From contig NC_092225.1 in the NCBI RefSeq assembly GCF_036320965.1, positions 31,869,443 to 31,933,442 of the forward strand: DNA of 64,000 nucleotides. Reading direction: 5' to 3'. Position 1 is the stretch's first letter; each line of letters starts with the position of its first letter. Below, piece after piece: positions 24,801-38,762 of this stretch. Under the pieces are notes generated by a model. The model ran no database searches. It was not told where the DNA came from and saw only the letters and a program-made list of their open reading frames with translations. The DNA is from Panulirus ornatus. Lineage: Eukaryota > Arthropoda > Malacostraca > Decapoda > Palinuridae. The translations under genes and the position numbers were made by a program.

Positions 24801-27800
24801 TCCAATATGTAACTAACTGTCTGGTTGCCCATTGTGTTAGTTGGTTTCATTTGAGTATGGGCATCGTGTTACCAGAGAATTTAATGAAGAGTTATTGGTG
24901 TGAGTGAAAAGCTGAAATATTTTTGAATGGAACAACAAGTTTGTGTACATGAGACTCAAGATGCTGAGTGCGTCATCAATGAACAGCTGCGGTCATGTGA
25001 ACCAAATCAGACTAATGAAGATGATAAGTGTATTATGGTTAGAAAAGCATGGCAGGAATCCCTCACTGATGCTTGGCGACAGTCCTTTGGAGATTTTGGA
25101 GAATCTTTGAACATGCAAATTGATAACAGTAATACTGATCATGTACCAGTCAAGGAAGTGGCATGTAATTCAAGTGCAGGGCCAGGTGCAAGTAATGATA
25201 AAACATATATGTTGCTTAGACGTGATCTGAAGCATGCTGATAATGGTATATTTGAACATGACGATGATTCATCACAAAGTCCTTCAATCAAGCCTTGTCC
25301 ACAGATCAGCAACACTGAATTATGCATAGGTGAAGGCAACCTTAGCAAACACTCTGAATTCTCTTTTGATGAGCACACCAATAGTTTGCAGGATATAATG
25401 AAGAATGAAAAAGTTACTGTGGCAAACCCCTCATCAGAGGAAAGTGGAAATTTGAATTGTAGAGGTACATTTGTTGAAAATAAGGATAGGCCCATAAGCA
25501 TGAAATTTGAACTTTCCCATTGGTCTAGATCCAGTGGAAATACTTGCTCAGTCCGTCACAGAAATGTTCACCCCCAGAACATTACCAGATCTGTAAGTTT
25601 TGATACTAGCATACAGCAGCGATATGCAGGTTTTATGGAGCTTCACATTAAAGAACTAAAAGGTGATTAAGCAATTTTTGTTTTGTAATTGAAAAAATTT
25701 AAAACATACAACACCACTATGCTATCAGTGTAGGGTGCAGCTCGTATTTTGTGTAATGAGATTTACAACACTTCAGTGATTCATGGGCATCATTAGAAGA
25801 TTTTTTGGGGGGTACATTGAGTTAGGCAGAGTGACTCTTTATGATGACTGTTTGTTAGTTAGTGTGAGGCTTTTTTTCCAGTGTTTTTGGAGACTCGATT
25901 ATGAATACAATTCAGTCTATGACCAAGCTACATTGATTTGTTTCTTTTCTTAGTCAATCAGGATTTTTGAAAGTATGGCCCATAGTACAATGATCCCTAC
26001 ACAACTTGACTGGTTAGGTATGCTTTGTAGATATTTGTTTTATGGGTTTTTAAGATTCTTGAAAGCCGGCAAGGCAGCAGGTTTGGATGGTATTGCAGTG
26101 GAATTTATTAAAAAAGGGGGTGACTGTATTGTTGACTGGTTGGTAAGGTTATTTAATGTATGTATGACTCATGGTGAGGTGCCTGAGGATTGGCGGAATG
26201 GCATAGTGCCATTGTACAAAGGCAAAGGGGATAAGAGTGAGTGCTCAAATTACAGAGGTATAAGTTTGTTGAGTATTCCTGGTAAATTATATGGGAGGGT
26301 ATTGATGGAGAGGGTGAAGGCATGTACAGAGCATCAGATTGGGGAAGAGCAGTGTGGTTTCAGAAGTGGTAGAGGATGTGTGGATCAGGTGTTTGCTTTG
26401 AAGAATGTATGTGAGAAATACTTAGAAAAGCAAATGGATTTGTATGTAGCATTTATGAATCTGGAGAAGGCATATGATAGAGTTGATAGAGATGCTCTGT
26501 GGAAGGTATTAAGAATATATGGTGTGGGAGGAAAGTTGTTAGAAGCAGTGAAAAGTTTTTATCGAGGATGTAAGGCATGTGTACGTGTAGGAAGAGAGGA
26601 AAGTGATTGGTTCTCAGTGAATGTAGGTTTGCGGCAGGGGTGTGTGATGTCTCCATGGTTGTTTAATTGGTTTATGGATGGGGTTGTTAGGGAGGTAAAT
26701 GCAAGAGTTTTGGAAAGAGGGGCAAGTATGAAGTCTGTTGGGGATGAGAGAGCTTGGGAAGTGAGTCAGTTGTTGTTCGCTGATGATACAGCGCTGGTGG
26801 CTGATTCATGTGAGAAACTGCAGAAGCTGGTGACTGAGTTTGGTAAAGTGTGTGGAAGAAGAAAGTTAAGAGTAAATGTGAATAAGAGCAAGGTTATTAG
26901 GTACAGTAGGGTTGAGGGTCAAGTCAATTGGGAGGTGAGTTTGAATGGAGAAAAACTGGAGGAAGTGAAGTGTTTTAGATATCTGGGAGTGGATCTGGCA
27001 GCGGATGGAACCATGGAAGCGGAAGTGGATCATAGGGTGGGGGAGGGGGCGAAAATTCTGGGGGCCTTGAAGAATGTGTGGAAGTCGAGAACATTATCTC
27101 GGAAAGCAAAAATGGGTATGTTTGAAGGAATAGTGGTTCCAACAATGTTGTATGGTTGCGAGGCGTGGGCTATGGATAGAGTTGTGCGCAGGAGGATGGA
27201 TGTGCTGGAAATGAGATGTTTGAGGACAATGTGTGGTGTGAGGTGGTTTGATCGAGTGAGTAACGTAAGGGTAAGAGAGATGTGTGGAAATAAAAAGAGC
27301 GTGGTTGAGAGAGCAGAAGAGGGTGTTTTGAAGTGGTTTGGGCACATGGAGAGGATGAGTGAGGAAAGATTGACCAAGAGGATATATGTGTCGGAAGTGG
27401 AGGGAGCAAGGAGAAGAGGGAGACCAAATTGGAGGTGGAAAGATGGAGTGAAAAAGATTTTGTGTAATCGGGGCTTGAACATGCAGGAGGGTGAAAGGAG
27501 GGCAAGGAATAGAGTGAATTGGAGCGATGTGGTATACCGGGGTTGACGTGCTGTCAGTGGATTGAATCAAGGCATGTGAAGCGTCTGGGGTAAACCATGG
27601 AAAGCTGTGAAGGTATGTATATTTGCGTGTGTGGACGTATGTATATACATGTGTATGGGGGGGGGTTGGGCCATTTCTTTCGTCTGTTTCCTTGCGCTAC
27701 CTCGCAAACGCGGGAGACAGCGACAAAGTATAAAAAAAAAAAAAGAAAAAAGATTCTTGTTTGAGCAGTCTTTTATTAGTTTTTAAAGTTCTTATTTGAG

Positions 27801-30800
27801 TAGTCCTTGATGCATGTAATACTTGCAGATAGTAAGTTGAGCAGTTTTTCCCCTGAATATTTTCACTGTTTTCTGTTGCATTTCTCCTGTCATAATACAT
27901 GTACTGAAGGTAATAGAAAAATAATTACTGTTGAACTAATGAAGAATGGCAGATTTATGACCTGGACTCTTTTTTCTGGGAGAGGTATTCCCTGTTGAAA
28001 GATGCCTTGTTGAAAGCCAGTTAGCTGTAGAGCTCTTTTAGCTTTTTGATTGTTTTTTCTTCTGATGATTTAATCTAGAGCTCTTTGCTTTCCAAAGTAG
28101 TGAAAAATTTGTGATTCGAATGAACTTTTCATATGCAATATCTTTGTTTACATTTGCTGTCAGTGACAAGCAGTGTAGGTAGAGCGCTCTTGGCCTGTCA
28201 TCATTTAGCTTTTAGTGCTTTATCCATTTAAACATACTTGTGAATCTTGATCTTCACTTGCTTCATTCATTATTGTAAAGAACATTTGTGAATTATCTGT
28301 ACCCATAATGTCTGGAAAAAGTCTTGCAAGTAATAGTTCTGGAAATACACCAGAGGTAATGAGAAAAAATGTCACTTTAAGGGTGAAAATGGAAGTATTC
28401 ATAGGTAAGAAATACTGGTGGCAGGAACATATCTCCATATCACAAAGGTATTAGAAAGTCATGAAGTGGTAAGAGAATGTTAATCGGATTAATAGAATAG
28501 AAGAAGAGAGTACCAATTGTGATACTGTTCAAGGCACTAATTCTTTCCCAAATTGAATATTGCTGTTCTAAGATTGCCTTGAATGGCTTGCAAAATTGTG
28601 GAGTTAGAAAGTTTTCAGCTCTTTCTCTCAGCCCATATTAATTTGGTAAAGGAATTGAATTGCTGAAAATGGCTGAAATTCATGAGGTTATACTCTCAGA
28701 TGGGAGAATTGTATAATCATCTATATCTGGAAAATTGAAGAAGGTTCGGTTCCCAATTTACATCCGGAAATGACATCTTACTGGTATGACAGGCATGGAA
28801 GATTTTGTTAAAACTACTTCTGAAATCCAAACGTGCGATATACACAAAAAGATTGAACAAAAGATAGAACTGCTCAGTGTACCATACTAGCCAGGCCGTT
28901 GGGACTATGTGGGCCTGTGGGCTGTAGCTTCCAGCACTTTGGTCAACCAGTGATCTGCCCAAACACCATGGGCCCAGCCTGGGCACTGGAGTTAGAAGAT
29001 ACCCCAAAACTTTGCCAGGTATTCCCCAGTTACTGTACATGGAATATACAATACAAATGACAGGGTTGAATGTTAGAGTGCCAGGATCACATGGAAAGGT
29101 AAGAATTGTAGTAGGTGCAGTCGATATTTTTATTAAAAAAAGAAAATAGTGCCTCTGTCATCTATATCAATGGATTAAGTGGTGGGGAGGTTAATTATAT
29201 GGTTGACAAAGAATTTGTCAAGACACTAGGATAAACTGCTTATTACTAGGGTCATAGAAGGAATGATTCTACTGAGATCAGTTAAGGGCATTAATCATTT
29301 TAAAACAGGGATCACTTTTTATTTTTGGTTTTTCCCTTCAGGCCATAACCTTTATTGTTGATGATTGATCTTCCAGGAAAAAATATGTGTGAATACACAG
29401 AAAGCAGAGTTGATAGTCCTTGACAGTGAAGTGTCAGATTGTGAAATGTGATTGAATAGATTGAAAATGGAGAAATAACATGAATTTGAATAATTTGCAA
29501 AAGTAATATGTTCGAGTACTAAGGAAATTGATAGATGAGAGAAACGCAGCATTTCTTAAATGGGCGTTTCCATGTGGATATTTCATGGAGTCTTCAGGGG
29601 ACCTCATCCCTACAAGCCAGGTTGGACCCAGTCTGCTAAATTGGGATGTTGGTCAATGAAGCTGTTGGAAGCTGCAGCCCTCAAGCCCATACCCCCCATA
29701 TCCTGGCTGGTTTAGTACACTTTGTAGGTATTTGTCCAATGGACTCTGGAAACATTACTGTAACAAGCAGTAGAGTACAAATGATACGACAGGTATTCTA
29801 AAAAATGTGACTAGTATGATGGAATGAAGGTTGAAGAATTTAAGAACATTTTAATGTTACCTGTATAGCATGGCAGATACAAAAGGATCTCCTTGTTCAT
29901 CTTTATCATAAGTTGTCACTGGTGACACTTTAACCTGCAACTTAACTTTCAAGTTAAAACTGTAAATGAGATGTCCATGAAAGTTTATGTAAATGAGATG
30001 TTCATGAAAGTTTATACATTTTCCCAGCATCTAAAGAATCAAATATCAGAAGACCCATAATTATAGTTGAATTTATGCCATTTATTGAAAGGTTTTCCAC
30101 CACTTTATATTTGTGGGATTATTTTACTTTTCTCCATACATTTTGTGCCAAGAAGAGCAATTTTGCAGGTAGATTGGTGACCACTCCTTCCAGAAATTTA
30201 AGTATGTGAGTCATGATATATTTCTTGTATTCACTTCCAGAAGTGAATTCTGAGAAAGTCAGACTGAGTCATTGTGGGTTCCGTAAATGATATTTGCTTA
30301 TTTCCTAACTCGGCATTTTAAAGGTGATACTAGTACCTTGCAGCATTTTAGTGTGAAGATCACGAGTCCCCTGAAAAGTGTCACATTTGACTTTGCCTTT
30401 CTTGTTTTCAAGATTTGTAAAATCTAGCCTGTCCTAATTATGGAAGGGGCATCTATTGCTATTTTATGTCTACTGAAGAGAAGGATATTTGACAAAATTT
30501 CTCTTAGATCTTTTACTTTTCTTCATGATGTTAGTTTTTGCCCAGTATATGCTTTGTTTTCATTTCATTACCTCCACAGTGAATCACTTGAAAATCTCTT
30601 CTCATGAACATCTGCTCCTTATACATTTCCATATTTCTTTGATCATTCAACACCAAACTTGACACTTGTCTTTTCCTAACCCTTTTGTAATTTGCTCTAT
30701 GTTTCAATTAAAGCCTGGCCTTAATGTGGACTTTTGTCCATGACTTGAGCCTTAAAAAAGAAAAAAAGTGTGTCAAATTAGCCAGGATGTGTTAGGTCAT

Positions 30801-33800
30801 GGCCTTCAGCAGCCTGTCTGAGTAGAGGAGCAAGGGGGTAGGTTGGTCTAAGACCATGCTGTGGTGGTGGAAGACCTTCAAAACCATTGTAACACATATA
30901 TAATATAAGGTATATGTTTAAATATTTTTCATTATCATGAAGTAAGTCTGTCAGAACCATAACTTTTCCAGAAGTTCAAGATTAGATATATGGCAGTTTA
31001 AGTGTCTGGCTTATCAGAACCATAGTATTTTTAAGATATCTTCCTGAGCTTGAAATTTTATCCATGACCTGTTGACATTTTTACTGTTATGAATGAAGTT
31101 TCTTCTTTGTTATCCATGACCTGTTGACATTTTTACTGTTATGAATGAAGTTTCTTCTTTGTTGAACAATGAGACTTATGTCAAACAGTGCCCTTAAAAC
31201 TATTTGTTGGTTGCCACAGAATACTTACTGAAAGAAGATATATATTTTTGTTCATTATAAACAGCTTTTTTATATATCTTACTATAGTTTCTCATTTATT
31301 TATTCCGTTCCTCTTTTGTGTTTAGAAATAATAGTGGCTGTAAGTACAAGATTTATTTCACATTTAATCCTGTAATGTAATCATAAGGTTTTTAATGTGA
31401 CTAAGCTGACAAAGCTTTGAGATGAAAGATTGTTTTTGTATAAATCATTTCCTAAGATCTTCTTTTTCTTTTAGATGAGCGTGAGAGTGTGCAGAAGAAA
31501 ACCTTCACAAAATGGGTCAACTCGCACTTGGTTCGTGTGAGTGCCCGAATTGGAGATCTTTATGTTGATCTTCGAGATGGAAAGCAACTCATCAAGCTGT
31601 TGGAGATATTGTCTGGGGAGAGACTAGTGAGTGTTTTGAATCACAGTATGGATATAATCTGTTCTTATGTAAAGGTAAATGTTGAAGAATGTGAAAGATA
31701 GTGAAAAGGATGGAGAAATTCCAAAGACAAGGATTTTTAAGAGGAAGGAAAGGTAATGTAAGGAAGGAGGTGAGTGAAGATGGAAGGTCTGCATGGAAGA
31801 AATGGGAGAAATAAGTGGAAGGGTAAGGAAATGGATGAAAGGAAGAGGAGATGCATTTAGGGGGAAGGAAAAGAGTTATTGATATGAAGAGAGATCAATC
31901 AATTGAAAAGGGAGTAGATAATGGAAAAGAGAAAATAATCTTAAATCTGAACAAAAGGATTAGATATAAGGAAGAATGGCTGTGGTGGAAAGTTGAATAT
32001 ATTGGATACAAAATTTAAGTTTTTAAGTAGTTACAGCCGTTTTTCTCTTTTGTAGGCAGATCCATGTCAAGATCTGAGAGAGCATTTGCAATAAAGGTTC
32101 TCACAAAACACATAGCACAAATTTTCTTACCACTTAAGTAATCTGGTACACCTCACTTAGCCCACTCAATCCACACTGAAAATAAACAAAAGCAGATTGG
32201 CCAGCACTTCTGTAATACATAGAATCCAAGCTCCAGATCTTCAGCTTAGATAAGATTGGTCAACAAAATTTTGACTTTTTTGTTTCAGGAATTGAAATAG
32301 GTGAACCTTTTTGTACTTTTTATGCTAGATATGAATCTGTTTTTATAATTTTTCTATCAGGCATGGTTTTTAAGTGACAGAGCAATTGAATTTTACAATA
32401 AGTATATATTACTCATTCATGAATAAGGCTGGTATTACACTTAAAAAACTTCCCTCTAAAATGTAGAGGTGTATGATACTTGGCTGTATTTGGCCTCAGG
32501 AACATCCATCCTTGGTCTCCACCAGTATTCTGTAAACATAGAGGGGCTCCACTTTCCTTTGTACCGTATTTCCACATCCAAAATGTTCCGGTGAATACTT
32601 TCTTTGTGCTCATCACTGACTAACTATTTTCCTGGAAAAAGTCTAAGTGCAAGTCCAGAAAATAGATTTTTAGACTTATTGCACCTCAGAGCTTTAGATG
32701 AAGTCAGTAGATATTTTACAACATCACAGTAGTTTTCTGATCTGTGATTCCCCCAGAAGTCTTTGCAGACCCCCCTTAAATGACAGCCATGCAGTTTTTC
32801 CAACTTCATTCAGCTCTTCATTGAACTTTTCATCTCAAAGCAGTTCCCTGATCTATGATCCTATAATATTACCTTCTTTAATTTTTGCATCACTGATTCT
32901 GGGGAATTTAATCCTTAAATATGTGAATCCATGGCCAGTTTTATCTATTCTTTTGACAAAGTTCTTCATCAATGTGAGCTTAATGTACAGAGGAGGCAGA
33001 TGAATTTTCTCAGGACCAACAAGAGGAGGATTGATTGCATTCTTCTTCCATGGAGTCAGTGATGTTCGTTTTGGTCACACTTCGTGTAACCAACTTGCAT
33101 CCTGAGTAAAAGTGCCACAACCTTTAGATTCACCGCATGCATTCTGCTTAAAGTCCCCATACTTAATTTTTTCCAAAATTCAAACTTCATGTTATCTTAC
33201 AATTCCTTCGTGTTAGCTGTATGAGCCAGAGGAACTGAGGGGCATTAATTTCTGTTGTGGAGTAGAACTGCTTTCAAGCTTGCTTTTGGCAGGTCAGTAA
33301 ACATGCGTCATTCATCTGTGTTATATTTTTGGCCAAGTGCCTCTATAACAGAACTAACATCATTGCAAAACACCAGACCATCTTCAAGGGAGAAAAATTC
33401 TTTGAAAATGAAATGGCAATCATGATAAAAACAAACGTTAGTTTCATTCTGGAGAGGATTCCAGTCCTTTAACCTGGAACCCAAAAGTTTAGCTTGCTTC
33501 TTAGACAAATTTGAATCACAGATGAGATCATTAAGATCTTGAATCAGCACACGTGGTCCACATGAAGAAAAGCTTGCTTCAGACGTTGGATCCATATTGT
33601 CCTCTACTTGGTCTACTTTTTCATCACCAGATTCATTGTCACTCAGTTTCATGTTTCTTGGAGGCTCTGGCATAGGTAATCCGTGACTGTGAGGTACTAG
33701 CCCCATAGCAGATGGTGAATTAGGATATGTAACAATATGCTTGGATTTTGATTTTATGCCATATATATTTGTCAGGCTGAAGTGGGAATCTGAAGTGTGG

Positions 33801-36800
33801 TCTATGGGCTCTCACCGAACCATAGGAATGGCAAAAGGCATATGGGGTGAACCTTTGTCCATGCTGTAAGAAGCCAGACACATGTGACACAGCAAATATG
33901 GGGATCCCAACTTTTATCTTGGTAACCCACTTTACAACAAAAGTAATACTCATAGCATTTTTTAATGAGGGTGTTAAAGAATGTTTTTGCGATATAAATG
34001 TCAGTTCACTACAGATGTAGCAGAAAGAATACAGACTATTTACATAGTTTCTCAGAATTATAATAGTGGATGGGTTATTGGCACAGCAGTTGACTACATG
34101 AAAGCACAATCTATCAACAGAGTGGAAAAGACCCTGTTTACACATTGAGTTCTAGCCTGCAACTGACAGATAACTGCTACTCAGGAGTGGGCACAGTTTG
34201 AATATCCCAATGTTTCCAGTCATATTTCTGCAGGCTCCTGGTGACTCTTATATCTAGGCTTGTGCTTTCAAAAAGAAGCTATTACACTTCACAAGCTATG
34301 AAAATAGCAGTGTTTTGTTAAACTTTTTCTTTCAAATGCTCTGTAGAGCACTGGTACATCTATACTGTAGGTGATAATATGCGAGTATGCTGGAACAAAA
34401 AAAAAAACTATGGGTGATAGAGGAACTGTGAAAATGTATTTGGATTCAGTGTGCAGAAATACATAAGAAACAGATATTTATTTCCATGGCACATAATCTT
34501 TATTGACCAGTGTAATTTTTATGCCCAGACCATGCTATCTATCCTTCATCTGTACCACAACCAGTTCACCAAGAATATATTTTACAAGGAAAGTAAAAAT
34601 GGGTATGTTTGAAGGAATAGTGGTTCCAACAATGCTGTATGGTTGTGAGGCGTGGGCTATGGATAGAGTTGTGCGCAGGAGGATGGATGTGCTGGAAATG
34701 AGATGTTTGAGGACAATATGTGGTGTGAGGTGGTTTGATCGAGTAAGTAACGTAAGGGTAAGAGAGATGTGTGGAAATAAAAAGAGCGTGGTTGAGAGAG
34801 CAGAAGAGGGTGTTTTGAAATGGTTTGGGCACATGGAGAGAATGAGTGAGGAAAGATTGACCAAGAGGATATATGTGTCGGAGGTGGAGGGAACGAGAAG
34901 TGGGAGACCAAATTGGAGGTGGAAAGATGGAGTGAAAAAGATTTTGTGTGATCGGGGCCTGAACATGCAGGAGGGTGAAAGGAGGGCAAGGAATAGAGTG
35001 AATTGGATCGATGTGGTATACCGGGGTTGATGTGGTGTCAGTGGATTGAATCAGGGCATGTGAAGCATCTGGGGTAAACCATGGAAAGCTGTGTAGGTAT
35101 GTATATTTGCGTGTGTGGACATATGTATATACATGTGTATGGGGGTGGGTTGGGCCATTTCTTTTGTCTGTTTCTTTGCACTACCTTGCAAACGCGGGAC
35201 ACAGCGACAAAGCAAAAAAAAAAAAAAATGAATTGTTGTATTATTAAACTTCATCCTATGATTTGCAGATCTCATATGTCAAAGAAACGTGTAGACAAAA
35301 TCACTCCATAGGAGTGGAGATCATAGAATAAATCCATACTTTAAACAACATTTAACCTAATCACTGAAAAGCCAACAGGAAATTGGCACTCCTTCCATAA
35401 CATTTTAAACCACATAACCAACAGCAACCAACAGTGGTGAATGATGGAGAAAATTTACTCTTTCAACACCATCCCAGCCCCCACACATGAAGCACATAAA
35501 CCCAAACCAACAACAAACCATACAAAACAGAATACTCATGACAATCATCGTCTTCCTAACAACCACAGGGTATTCAGCACTTTCATAACAGAACAAAACT
35601 ACTTCCAATGCAGTCACACCTCAGTATACTTGGAACCCAGATCTTTGCAACAGCATTAGCCTTACCATTCATACTTCTTCATAGATGTTCATTATTCCTT
35701 AAATAGATATAGAAAAAATGAGCTTACTGCTTGCTTCACAGTTTTACAGTGTATACATAGAGATCCTCTCTTCCTCAGCAAACATGATGGTGACAAAACT
35801 TGCATATGCTGTAATGACCTGAGAAGCACAGAAAACTGCCCTCCTAATCCATTCTCAAACTTGAAACAGTGACTCCCCCCCCCCCAAAAAAAAAAAAAAA
35901 AAAAAGATAGAGGGGGGGATCCCCAGTGCAGGGGTTTATAAAAAAATTCCAAACAAATATTTGTCATCGCTTAATAGGAAATGTCATGGAAGGTGAGGGA
36001 AAAAATCAGTAAATTTCATGAAAAGTTGAGAAAAAAAAATCAAGCAAATATACTGTATTTTGTGCTGCACAGACATGTGCATTGTGTGTGTGGTAGTGTT
36101 AATGTTGCTGATGTGACAGATCATGTCATTGCCGAGGTGCCCATCCACCAACACGCTTAGGTTACATAACTCACACGTATTGGTTTATATTTTCTTGTAA
36201 TGACATGCTTTGCACTTTTAGATATGCCTTGTAACATGATACCCAGTGAATAGTAGATAATTATAATATAAAATTTTCATTATACTCACTGGGGTTTTAC
36301 GTATGGCCTCTATATACAGTAATTTTCAGTTATGTCACTTATTCAGTATAATTTTTTTTATGATGATTTGCAGATAGTTACATTATTCATGGTTTTATAC
36401 ACAGTTTTGTTATTTGCTGCATGGATGTGAGCCATGGACATATATGCCTTTCATCACTTGTTCTGTAGTATTCCACAATTATTTCCTTTGTTGGGCCAGA
36501 GCATGCATAGGTGCACAGCAGCATTGTGAAAAGCAGTGTGAACATAAGCATGAGGGACAGGCAATACCTTCCCCCTCTAGGTTTTATGGGTGACTAGTGT
36601 TTTAGGGATTTTTCTGATGCATGTAATAGAAGGCATCTTCACATACTGAAAAAACAATCCTTTGAATTTATTGTATGGTTGCAGTGGATGTGTTAGGCTT
36701 ATGTGAATATGTTTGCAGAAGATAAGGGGTAAAACACTACTCTGCCAGAAATGCACCCATCAAAAGCTGTACTACCTGGGCATGTATAAGTTGTGCTTTC

Positions 36801-38727
36801 TCTTCTTTGTTCTGGACACCATTGATCCCTACATCATTACTAACATTAGTTCAGCATTTCACAGGACCCTTTATGCTCAAGATGTAACTTACACTTAGTA
36901 CAGTGAAACTTCCTCTTCAAATGTTTTGTGCACAAAGACACCCAGACAACCTAACCACTTTTCTTGACATGTATCGTATCCCTTCCCAGAGGATGTGGTC
37001 AGCTTCCTGAACACTGCAGGAGTCTCAGGGAGGAGGTTTCCCAGGGCAGGATGGAAAAGTACCAATGTTCAATAAGAATAATTTTCAGAGTGGATTGAAA
37101 CGTGGGGTACATATGTTATAGAGAGAATTTTCTCTCACATACCCATAAGCTGTAGTTTAGAAATGTAAATTGGAATCTTAAACATAGATGGTGCAGCAGT
37201 ATCTCATTTGGGTTTGGTAATTTCAGGCAGGAGAGTAAAGGGAATTTTGTTTGTGACAGAACTACTTGGTATCTTTTTGTACTCTGTGAAAGCTTTTAAG
37301 ATATTTTAATAGATTTAAGTAAATACTATTCAGAATTTTAAGGATTTTCTCTTAATTCAGAGGACATGAATAGAGCTAATTGAATTATGTTTCCTTTTCC
37401 GGATATTTAATGTATGTGTACTGCATGAATGAGCCCTTATGTTCTCGAGGGAGATTGCAACTGTCCTTGTATCAGATTTGTAAATTGTTTGTTTTGTAAT
37501 TATCTGCTTTAAAGTTTGTTTTCATCAGTTTCTCAAGATAGCTGTATTATATGCATTCACAATTATATAGTCCATAGGGGTGTGTGATGTTTCCATGGTT
37601 GTTTAATTTGTTTATGGATGGGGTTATTAGGGAGGTGAATGCAAGAGTTTTGGAGAGAGGGGCAAGTATGCAGTCTGTTGTGGATGAGAGGGCTTGGGAA
37701 GTGAGCCAGTTGTTGTTTGCTGATGGTACAGCGCTGGTGGCTGTTTTGGGTGAGAAACTGCAGAAGTTGGTGACCTGAGTTTGTTAAATTGTGTGAAAGA
37801 AGAAAGCTGAGAGTAAATGTGAATAAGAGCAAGGTTATTAGGTTCAGTAGGGTTGCAGGACAAGTTAATTGGGAGGTAAGTTTGAATGGAGAAAAACTGG
37901 AGGAAGTAAAGTGTTTTAGATATCTGTGAGTGGATTTAGCAGTGGATGGAACCATGGAAGCAGAAGCGAGTCACAGGGTGGGGGAGGGGGTGAAGGTTCT
38001 GGGAGCATTGAAGAAGTGTGGAAGGTGAGAACGTTATCTTGTAGAGCAAAAAGGGGTATGTTTGAAGGAATAGTGGTTCCAACAATCTATAGATAGGGTT
38101 GTGCAGAGGAGGGTGGATGTGTACGAAATGAAATGTTTGAGGACAATATGTGGTGTGAGGTGGTTTGATTAAGTAAGGGTAAGAGAGATGTGTGGTAATA
38201 AAAAAAGTTTGGTTGAGAGAGCAGAAGAGGATGTATTGAAGTGGTTTGGTCACATGGAGAAAATGAGTGAGGAAAGATTGACAAAGAGGATATATGTGTC
38301 AGAGGTGGAGGGAACAAGAAGTGGGAAACCAACTTGGAGGTGGAAGGATGGAGTGAAAAAGATTTTGAGCGATCAGGGCTTAACATACAGGAGAGTGAGA
38401 GGCGTGCAAAGAATAGTGTGAATTGGAACGATGTGGTATACCAGGGTCGATGTGCTGTCAATGGATTGAACCAGGGCATGTGAAGCGTCTGGGGTAAACC
38501 ATGGAAAGTTCTGTGGGGCCTGGATGTGGAAAGGGAGCTGTGGTTTCGGTGCATTACACATGACAGCTAGAGACTGAGTGTGAACAAATGTGGCCTTTGT
38601 TGTCTTTTCCTAGCGCTACCTCGCATGCACTTGGGTGGAGGAGGATGTCATTTCATGTGTGGCAGGGTGGCGATGGGAATGGATGAAGGCAGCAAGAATG
38701 AATATGTACATGTGTATATATGTCTAT

Positions 38728-38762
<35 letters not shown>

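Larger units (their letters stand above)
21845..31474 (+). other. beta-spectrin intron 1 (phase 1, 9.6 kb)
   Basis: Between gtgagt at 21845 and ttag at 31474. Contents: dispersed repeat family 2 copies, a decayed RTE relic, a telomere-like run, the proposed alternative first exon, LINE copy B, a small dispersed repeat and a 52-bp duplication. The remainder is AT-rich single-copy-looking sequence in which I see no gene. Confidence 0.9.

Noticed and set aside
34582..35240. Target-site duplication around LINE copy C
   Set aside because: No direct repeat longer than 5 bp could be matched between the flanks at 34580 and 35230.
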